From NCBI RefSeq assembly GCF_014192015.1, contig NZ_JACHXJ010000001.1, forward strand, positions 1,736,001 to 1,800,000: 64,000 nt of DNA, given 5' to 3'. The translations under genes and the position numbers were made by a program. The DNA is from Paenibacillus rhizosphaerae. GTDB lineage: Bacteria > Bacillota > Bacilli > Paenibacillales > Paenibacillaceae. Positions 9,579-15,949 of this stretch are shown piece after piece (position 1 is the first letter of the stretch; each line of letters begins with the position of its first letter). The notes beneath the pieces were generated by a model. That model searched no databases. It saw nothing but the letters and a program-made list of their open reading frames with translations, and was not told where the DNA came from.

Positions 9579-10576
9579 GATGGTCCAAGATGGTCACCAC
9601 GATCGACACGCACACCGGCGGCAACCCGACCCGAACCGTTACATCCGGGGCTCCGGAGCTCTTTGGAAAGACGATGTCCGAGAAGATGGTCTACATGTCC
9701 GAGCATCATGACGATTTCCGCCAAGCGCTGATGTTCGAACCACGCGGGCACGAGGTCATGTCCGGCTGCATCTTGACTCCTCCCTGTGATGAGAAGGCCG
9801 ATATCGGGGTCGTATTTATCGAAACCGGCGGGTATTTGCCGATGTGCGGTCACGATACGATCGGGTTGTGCACGGCCCTTATCGAGGGGGGATTCTATCC
9901 GGCGAGCAAAGACATCATCCGGCTCGACACGCCGGCTGGTCTTGTGGAAGCCAGGCTGGAGATCGAGAAAGGTAGGGTCAGACAGGTCACCTTTACGAAC
10001 ATCCCGTCTTTTCTTTACAAGCAGGATATCCGGGTGCAGGTCGGTGTGCTTGGCGAGGTCTCCTTGGATCTTGCTTACGGCGGCAATTTTTACGGGCTCG
10101 TCGATGCCCGATCGCTGCATTTGCCGCTGGTTCCTCAGCGGGCTTCAGAAATCGTTCGCACTGCCGTTAGGATCCGGGACGCGGTGAATGACAGGTTTGA
10201 AATCGTCCATCCCGAAATTCCCGTCATTCGCGGACTGACCCATATCGAGTTCTACAGTGATCCGGTATCGAAATTGGCCCACTGCCGGAATACGGTCGTC
10301 GTCCCTCCCGGAGGGATTGACCGCTCCCCCTGCGGAACGGGCACATCCGCCAAAGTAGCCGTACTGCGTGCAAAGGGTGAATTGGAAATCGGAGAGGAAT
10401 TTGTCCATGAGAGCATCGTAGGTTCGATGTTCCGCGCCCGCGTTCTGGAAGATACGATAGTCGGCCATCTGCCGGCTGTGATTCCGCAGATTTCGGGCTC
10501 GGCTTGGGTAATGGGATTCCACCAATTCGTTCTTCAGGAACGGGATGAACTGAATTCGGGTTTCTTCCTGCTTTAA
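9575..10576 (+). CDS. 4-hydroxyproline 2-epimerase / proline racemase family (Cys/Cys)
   Basis: This 333-residue member of the proline racemase superfamily keeps both catalytic cysteines: C91 in MCGHDTIG and C253 in DRSPCGTGTS. These two residues remove and return the alpha proton on opposite faces of the ring. Cys/Cys members are proline racemases or 4-hydroxyproline epimerases. With D-hydroxyproline dehydrogenase and pyrroline-hydroxycarboxylate deaminase genes in the same operon, conversion of trans-4-hydroxy-L-proline to cis-4-hydroxy-D-proline is the likely reaction. The start overlaps the previous stop, with AGGAGGTG as ribosome site. Confidence 0.87.
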   Translation: MRWSKMVTTIDTHTGGNPTRTVTSGAPELFGKTMSEKMVYMSEHHDDFRQALMFEPRGHEVMSGCILTPPCDEKADIGVVFIETGGYLPMCGHDTIGLCTALIEGGFYPASKDIIRLDTPAGLVEARLEIEKGRVRQVTFTNIPSFLYKQDIRVQVGVLGEVSLDLAYGGNFYGLVDARSLHLPLVPQRASEIVRTAVRIRDAVNDRFEIVHPEIPVIRGLTHIEFYSDPVSKLAHCRNTVVVPPGGIDRSPCGTGTSAKVAVLRAKGELEIGEEFVHESIVGSMFRARVLEDTIVGHLPAVIPQISGSAWVMGFHQFVLQERDELNSGFFLL

Positions 10577-10602
10577 ACATCATAATGACGGGAGCCAGCA
10601 AT

Positions 10603-11607
10603 ATGGAAACGAAAAAATGGTATGCGGCGATCGATGTGCATTCCTGCGGACAGCCGCTGCGGATCATCACGGGCGGCCTGCCGGAATTGCCAGGCTCTAC
10701 GATGCGCGACAAGGCTTTGTTTTTCCAGCAGCATAATGATGACGCAAGGAAGCTGCTGATGTCGGAACCGCGCGGCCATTATGCAATGACCGGTGCCATT
10801 GTCACAGCGCCGGTGACGCCGGAGGCGCGTTTCGGTTTGCTGTTTCTGAACCAGCAAGGTCTTGCATCCGTCAGCGGACATGGAATCGTCGCCTCGGTCA
10901 CGGCTTGGACCGTGACGGGGCAAATCTCCCCGTCCGATGCGGCCAAGGGCATCCTGATCGATTGCCCCGCGGGAACCGTCCGGGTGACCGCTGATATGGA
11001 GGGAGAAGAGGTTCGGTCAGTGTCCTTCCGGAATGTACCCAGTTATGAGCACACGGAGCGGTTTCCTGTGACGCTCCAAGGAAGGGAGATCACCGTAGAC
11101 GTCGCCTTTAGCGGGGAATTTTATGCCGTGGTGGATATGGGCGAGTTCGGAGCGACTTCCTTGGAGCCCCATCAGCTTCGGGAATGGGCAGGTAGGATCC
11201 GCAGCGAAGCCGAAAGCCGGCTTGAACTTCAGCATCCACAGCTGGATTGGGTATCCGGTATTCACGGCGTGTTCTTTTATCAGCGGGATGAGCGCGAGCC
11301 GGATCAACTGTCCTTCCAAAGCGCTTGCATCTTTGCCGGGGAGCAGCTTGACCGGTCGCCGGGCGGTGCTGGAGTATGCGCTCATTTGGCGGTCCTTAAC
11401 TCCCGCGGGTTGCTCGAACCCGGGCAGCAGGCCGTGTATCGGGGAATCAGCGGGGCTCGGGCCATCGGAAGTATCGCTGGGGTTAGCTTGCTGTCCGGCA
11501 ATAGAACCGTCATTCCTCAGCTCACGGGAACCGCCTATATATTGGGTTTCATGAATTTCGTATTGGATCCGGCGGATCCGCTATCTGACGGCTTCATTCT
11601 TTATTAG
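10603..11607 (+). CDS. Proline racemase-like protein with Ser/Gly active-site pair
   Basis: This 334-residue paralogue of the preceding epimerase aligns along its whole length, but both catalytic positions differ. S91 stands in VSGHGIV where the epimerase has Cys, and G254 stands in DRSPGGAG where it has Cys. Described superfamily members use Cys/Cys (racemase or epimerase), Ser/Cys, or Cys/Thr (trans-3-hydroxyproline dehydratase). Without a side chain at the second position, two-base racemisation is unlikely. A one-base reaction such as dehydration, or a non-catalytic role, is more plausible. ATG 10603 has GGGAG upstream; ATG 10585 has no ribosome site. The gene lies 26 bases after the epimerase. 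Confidence 0.85.
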   Translation: METKKWYAAIDVHSCGQPLRIITGGLPELPGSTMRDKALFFQQHNDDARKLLMSEPRGHYAMTGAIVTAPVTPEARFGLLFLNQQGLASVSGHGIVASVTAWTVTGQISPSDAAKGILIDCPAGTVRVTADMEGEEVRSVSFRNVPSYEHTERFPVTLQGREITVDVAFSGEFYAVVDMGEFGATSLEPHQLREWAGRIRSEAESRLELQHPQLDWVSGIHGVFFYQRDEREPDQLSFQSACIFAGEQLDRSPGGAGVCAHLAVLNSRGLLEPGQQAVYRGISGARAIGSIAGVSLLSGNRTVIPQLTGTAYILGFMNFVLDPADPLSDGFILY

Positions 11608-11649
11608 GTCTAGAATCCATGTCATGAATAAGAGGGGAGACAACTTGAT

Positions 11650-12549
11650 ATGCCAAAATTTGAAGGGGTTTATGTTGCGATTGTCACACCGTTTACAGCC
11701 ACATTTGAGGTGGACTATAAGCGTCTCGCTGAGCTGTGCGACTGGCTCATCTCGCAGGGCGTCAACGGCTTGGTCCCAACAGGATCGTTGGGCGAATACG
11801 CCACGTTGACGAATGAGGAACGGGCCAAGGTCGTTCATACCGTCATCGAAGCCGCTGCGGGGCGCGTACCCGTTGTCGTCGGTTCGGCCGCGCCATCCAC
11901 GAAGCAGGCCGCCGAGTGGGTCCGGCATGCCAAGGATTCGGGCGCTTCAGGCGTCATGGCCCTGCCGCCGATCCAGTACCGTCCGCTGGAGCATGAGGTC
12001 ATTGCTCATTATGAAGCGTTGAATGAGGTCGGCCTGCCGATGATCGCCTACAATAATCCCCATGATTATAAGGTCGATTTGACGCCGCAGCTGCTCGCCA
12101 GGCTTTCGAGGATGGAGCATCTCGTGGCGGTGAAGGAGTTTTCGGGCGATATCCGCAGGGTGCATGACATCCTGGAGTATACCGATTTGGATGTGCTGAT
12201 CGGCGTCGACGATTTAGCTATGGAAGGTCCGCTAATGGGGGCCGTGGGCTGGATTTCCGGGGTGCCGAACGCATTGCCGAAGGAAGGCGTGGAGCTCTTT
12301 AACCTGGCCAGACAGGGTAAGGTTCAGGAAGCGACTGCGCTATACCGCCGCCTGCTCCCGTTGTTCCATTATGATGCGAGTCCCCAGTTAGTGCAGTCGA
12401 TCAAGTACATGATGGAGCTCGCCGGATTCCCGGCCGGTCCAACGAGACCTCCGCGTCTTCCGCTTCCGGAAGCTGAATACGAAGCGATTCAAAGAGCATT
12501 TGAGTACGCCGTCAACCGTCATGCTGCCGGTGAAGCGACGAGTTCATAA
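11650..12549 (+). CDS. DHDPS-family pyrroline-4-hydroxy-2-carboxylate deaminase (likely)
   Basis: This 299-residue TIM-barrel protein belongs to the dihydrodipicolinate synthase/N-acetylneuraminate lyase family. The Schiff-base lysine is K162 in VAVKEFSGD, and the conserved Tyr is in IAYNNPHDY. In hydroxyproline operons such enzymes convert pyrroline-4-hydroxy-2-carboxylate to 2-oxoglutarate semialdehyde with loss of ammonia. The next gene encodes the matching semialdehyde dehydrogenase. A related family member, L-2-keto-3-deoxyarabonate dehydratase of oxidative arabinose breakdown, makes the same product, so that activity cannot be excluded from sequence. The epimerase and D-amino-acid dehydrogenase genes favour the hydroxyproline role. 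Confidence 0.85.
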   Translation: MPKFEGVYVAIVTPFTATFEVDYKRLAELCDWLISQGVNGLVPTGSLGEYATLTNEERAKVVHTVIEAAAGRVPVVVGSAAPSTKQAAEWVRHAKDSGASGVMALPPIQYRPLEHEVIAHYEALNEVGLPMIAYNNPHDYKVDLTPQLLARLSRMEHLVAVKEFSGDIRRVHDILEYTDLDVLIGVDDLAMEGPLMGAVGWISGVPNALPKEGVELFNLARQGKVQEATALYRRLLPLFHYDASPQLVQSIKYMMELAGFPAGPTRPPRLPLPEAEYEAIQRAFEYAVNRHAAGEATSS

Positions 12550-12577
12550 GAAGAGATTGCTAAAGGAGGGTTAGCGT

Positions 12578-14017
12578 ATGGTACACAGCCGAAATTGGAT
12601 TGGCGGAGAGTGGATCACCCCCGCGTCGGATGAGCTGGCCGTGAAGAACCCGTCCAACATTCACGAGGAGATCGGCGTGCTTCATCTGTCGGATGCATCG
12701 CATATCACACAGGCGGAGCAGGCAGCGCGAGGCGCGTATGCTTCCTGGTCCCGTTTGACCGGTGCCGCCCGGGGTGAGCATTTGTATCGTATGGCGGCTG
12801 CGCTCGAGTCGACCTCCGCGGATGTCGCCCGCCTCGCCAGCATGGAAATGGGAAAACCGATTACCGAAATGCAAGGCGAAGTCCTCCGGGGAGTCAACCT
12901 GCTCCGGTATTATGCGGCGGAAGGCGTCCGCTCGAACGGAGTGGTCATCCCCGCAAGCGAGCCGAACGTGCTCCAGCTTACGAAGAAGGTTCCTTTGGGC
13001 GTGGTAGGCATCATAACGCCATGGAATTTCCCCGTTGCGATCCCATTATGGAAAATCGCACCTGCGCTGATCTGCGGCAATACGGTGATTTGGAAGCCGG
13101 CGGAGAACGCTTCGTTGACCGCCACCCTGCTGTGCGAAGTTTTTGAGACAGCCGGTCTCCCGCCTGGTGTCCTGAACCTGGTAGTCGGCAAAGGCAGCAA
13201 GATCGGCGACGCTCTTCTGGAGCAGATTTCCCTTGACGCCGTAAGCTTTACCGGCTCAACGGCGACTGGAACCCGCATCGCCCAAATTTGTGCGAAACGA
13301 AACATGAAATATCAAACCGAAATGGGCGGAAAAAATGCTGCTGTGATCCTGAGTAACGCCGATTTGGAGAAGACGGTTCCGATGATCGTGAGTGGCGCGT
13401 ATCGTTCGGCCGGCCAGAAATGCACGGCAACCAGCCGAATCATCGTCGAATCCGGAATTTATGACGCTTTTATTGAAGCGATGAAGAAGGCGATCGACAG
13501 AATCAAGCTGGCTCCGTCGCTGGATCCGTCGGCCTATCTTGGACCTGTCGCTTCCGCAAGCCAGTATGAAACAGTGATGTCCTATGTGAAGCTTGCACGG
13601 GAGCAGGCTGAAATCATAGCCGAAGGCCGCTCTGCTGAGGCGAACGAAGAGGGATATTATATTCCGCCGATCGCAGCAGCGGGCGTAGATCCGAACCATC
13701 CGTTGATTCAGGAAGAAATTTTCGGACCGGTTACCGCGATCTTGAAGGCTGCCGATTTCGAGGAGGCAATCGGATTATGTAACCAATCCCTATACGGACT
13801 CAGTGCCTCGTTGTTCACCCGGGATCTGTCTTACGCGCATCGTTTTCTGGATGAGGCTCAGGCAGGGATGGTCCGCGTCAACCAGGAAACGGCGGGTGTA
13901 GAGTATCAATCCCCGTTCGGCGGCTTGAAGCTGTCAAGCTCGCATTCGCGCGAACAGGGGCAAGCGGCACTCGATTTTTATTCCGAGCTGAAAACCTGCG
14001 CCATCCGGTATTGGTAG
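12578..14017 (+). CDS. 2-oxoglutarate semialdehyde dehydrogenase
   Basis: This 479-residue NAD(P)-dependent aldehyde dehydrogenase has the catalytic cysteine C282 in SAGQKCTATSR, the general base E248 in TEMGGKNAA, and the cofactor loop FTGSTATG. It sits directly after the DHDPS-family deaminase with AAAGGAGG before the ATG. In the hydroxyproline route it oxidises 2-oxoglutarate semialdehyde to 2-oxoglutarate, feeding the TCA cycle. Family resemblance alone would also allow succinate-semialdehyde or other aldehyde substrates; the operon decides the call. Confidence 0.88.
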   Translation: MVHSRNWIGGEWITPASDELAVKNPSNIHEEIGVLHLSDASHITQAEQAARGAYASWSRLTGAARGEHLYRMAAALESTSADVARLASMEMGKPITEMQGEVLRGVNLLRYYAAEGVRSNGVVIPASEPNVLQLTKKVPLGVVGIITPWNFPVAIPLWKIAPALICGNTVIWKPAENASLTATLLCEVFETAGLPPGVLNLVVGKGSKIGDALLEQISLDAVSFTGSTATGTRIAQICAKRNMKYQTEMGGKNAAVILSNADLEKTVPMIVSGAYRSAGQKCTATSRIIVESGIYDAFIEAMKKAIDRIKLAPSLDPSAYLGPVASASQYETVMSYVKLAREQAEIIAEGRSAEANEEGYYIPPIAAAGVDPNHPLIQEEIFGPVTAILKAADFEEAIGLCNQSLYGLSASLFTRDLSYAHRFLDEAQAGMVRVNQETAGVEYQSPFGGLKLSSSHSREQGQAALDFYSELKTCAIRYW

Positions 14018-14027
14018 GAGGCCGGCT

Positions 14028-14300
14028 ATGAATACATCAAACCTGATCGTTTGCCGTTGTGAAGAGGTGACCTTGGAACAATTGGAGGAAGCATACCAAT
14101 CGGGCTGCTGTACAGCCAGACAGATCAAGATGAAAACGAGAGCGACGATGGGAGCCTGCCAGGGCCGGGTATGCAGACAGATGCTCGACGCCTGGGTCCA
14201 TATGAAGAACCCGCAGTCTCCCCGGGATGCGGAGCAGCTGTCTTACCGTCCGCCGATCCGTCCCGTCACGTTCGGGCAGCTGGCAAAGGGAGAAGTGTAA
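14028..14300 (+). CDS. BFD-like [2Fe-2S] protein
   Basis: This 90-residue protein carries the bacterioferritin-associated-ferredoxin-like cluster motif: C9-x-C11 in VCRCEEVT and C44-x4-C49 in GACQGRVC. Such domains occur fused to, or beside, the flavoprotein subunits of D-hydroxyproline, opine and nopaline dehydrogenases, and pass electrons between flavin centres. The gene lies ten bases after the aldehyde dehydrogenase with AGGAGG overlapping that stop. Its own TAA shares one base with the ATG of the next [2Fe-2S] subunit, so it belongs to the dehydrogenase complex. Confidence 0.88.
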   Translation: MNTSNLIVCRCEEVTLEQLEEAYQSGCCTARQIKMKTRATMGACQGRVCRQMLDAWVHMKNPQSPRDAEQLSYRPPIRPVTFGQLAKGEV

Positions 14301-14632
14301 TGGACAGAATTGAAAATCATCCGATCTTGGGACCGAGGAAATCAGCGCGGGAACCCGTGGATTTTACGTTTAACGGTGAGAAAGTGGCCGGGCTGAAAGG
14401 CGAGCCGATTGCGGCCGCGCTGCTCGCTGCAGGCATACGAACGCTGCGTCGGCATGAGGAGTCCGGCAGTCCCCGCGGTCTGTACTGCTCCATCGGCCAC
14501 TGTATGGAGTGCCGGCTGAACGTGCAGGGCAAAGGTTTGGTGAGAGCCTGCCTGACTCCTTTGGAAGCGGGGATGTACATCTCGGAAGGGGAGCGGCTTC
14601 CCAATGAGATTACGGGGAGGAGGCTTCCATGA
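14300..14632 (+). CDS. [2Fe-2S] ferredoxin-like subunit of D-hydroxyproline dehydrogenase (gamma-type)
   Basis: This 110-residue protein of the HcnA/SoxX type holds a plant-ferredoxin-like [2Fe-2S] site. The visible ligands are C63, C68, C71 and C84 (YCSIGHCMEC, then RACLTP). In the HcnABC/LhpBEF-type complexes this small subunit links the two flavoproteins. The short start at 14300 was chosen because it overlaps the previous stop (TAATG) and gives the family length; a longer frame from 14171 runs inside the BFD gene. The stop overlaps the ATG of the next gene (ATGA), suggesting coupled translation. Confidence 0.85.
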   Translation: MDRIENHPILGPRKSAREPVDFTFNGEKVAGLKGEPIAAALLAAGIRTLRRHEESGSPRGLYCSIGHCMECRLNVQGKGLVRACLTPLEAGMYISEGERLPNEITGRRLP

Positions 14633-15876
14633 CGCAGGTGAATCCATATGATTTGTTGATCGTCGGTGCCGGTCCGGCAGGATTGTCGGCGGCAGTGGAA
14701 GCTGCCGGTCACGATCTCCGCGTGGCCGTGGTGGACGAATTCCCCGAACCAGGTGGGCGTATGATAGGGCAGTTTCACGAGGAGAAGGGGCACTGGTGGG
14801 TCGGAAGACAGGTGGCCGAGCAGCTTCTCGACAGGTGCTCCGCTTTAGGAGTGAAAATCCGATGCGGAGCATCCGTCCACAGTATACTGCGAAGCGACGA
14901 CGTTTGGGTCCTAAAGACCTCAGAAGGCTCCATGCAGGCCAGAAACGTTCTGCTCGCCACCGGCAGCGCCGAAATTCCTCATCCCCTGCCGGGGTGGACG
15001 CTGCCTGGAGTGATGTCTATCGGCGCCGCGCAGGTGATGGCTAATGTCCATTACGTCAAACCGGGACGCCGCGGCTTGATCATAGGCGTAAATGTACTCG
15101 CCATGGCGATCTCCCAAGAGTTGTCCGTGAGCGGCGTTTCAATCGCAGGCATCGTTTTGCCTGGGATTGGGCCGATAACCGGCAAAGAAGCTTCACCGAA
15201 AGAGAGCCTGCAGCAACTGATGGGATTGGCCCATTTGGCGCCTTCACCGCTTATGCGGATCGGAGGAAAGGCCGTAAACGCGCTGGGTATGGCGGGACTC
15301 GTATCGAGATTCATTCCAAGGAGTGGAATCAAGATATGGGATATCCCCTTACGTTTGCGAACCGTCGCCGTATCCATTAACGGGCGCAGCCAAGTGCAGT
15401 CGGTCACACTTGCGGATGTCAACGGTGAAGGCGCCGTCATTCCGGGAAGCCACCGGGAGGAGCTTGTCGATTTTGTGGCGATCGCCGGAGGGTTATACCC
15501 TTTGGCGGAATTGGCGTCGGTGGCCGGCTGCCCGTTTGTGTATGCGGAAGAGCTGGGGGGCCACGTACCGGTTCACGATGAACAAATGCGGACTCCGGTC
15601 GAAGGTCTGTACGTAGCCGGAAATATTACGGGAATCGAGAGCGCGCTGGTAGCCATGGCTCAAGGGCGCCTTGCGGCCGCCACGATTTGCGCTGACGCAG
15701 GCCTGCTCGGTCAACATCATGAGCGCGAAGTGCTGGAAGCCATGCAGCATGTCCGCCGCGTGCGTGCCACCGCGCTCATTCAATTCCGCCCGGGCATACA
15801 GGAGGCCAGGGAGCAATTTTATCGGAAGTGGGGCGGTTTTCAGAGGGAGAAGCACGGGATCAAGGAACAGGGATGA
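14629..15876 (+). CDS. FAD/NAD(P)-binding subunit of D-hydroxyproline dehydrogenase (alpha-type)
   Basis: This 415-residue flavoprotein has an N-terminal Rossmann motif (LLIVGAGPAGLSAAVEAA). A second nucleotide-binding region (RRGLIIGVNVLAMAI) lies near residue 145, and the C-terminal FAD motif GLYVAGNITGIESALVA follows. It resembles HcnB-type subunits. No cluster-binding Cys motif is seen at its C-terminus, which fits the BFD-like unit being a separate gene here (14028). Together with the subunits at 8382, 14028 and 14300 it would form a membrane-associated or soluble dehydrogenase passing electrons to the respiratory chain. The final acceptor is not visible. Confidence 0.85.
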   Translation: MTQVNPYDLLIVGAGPAGLSAAVEAAGHDLRVAVVDEFPEPGGRMIGQFHEEKGHWWVGRQVAEQLLDRCSALGVKIRCGASVHSILRSDDVWVLKTSEGSMQARNVLLATGSAEIPHPLPGWTLPGVMSIGAAQVMANVHYVKPGRRGLIIGVNVLAMAISQELSVSGVSIAGIVLPGIGPITGKEASPKESLQQLMGLAHLAPSPLMRIGGKAVNALGMAGLVSRFIPRSGIKIWDIPLRLRTVAVSINGRSQVQSVTLADVNGEGAVIPGSHREELVDFVAIAGGLYPLAELASVAGCPFVYAEELGGHVPVHDEQMRTPVEGLYVAGNITGIESALVAMAQGRLAAATICADAGLLGQHHEREVLEAMQHVRRVRATALIQFRPGIQEAREQFYRKWGGFQREKHGIKEQG

Positions 15877-15949
15877 GGGGGAACGAAAGGAAAATGGGTT
15901 AATGCGCTCCCTTGGACTCAAGTATTGCAATGGTGAAGGAGGGTGACAA

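Noticed and set aside
14171..14299. Longer N-terminus for the [2Fe-2S] gamma-type subunit
   Set aside because: The extension lies within the BFD-like gene in another frame; the ATG at 14300 overlaps that stop and gives the family length.
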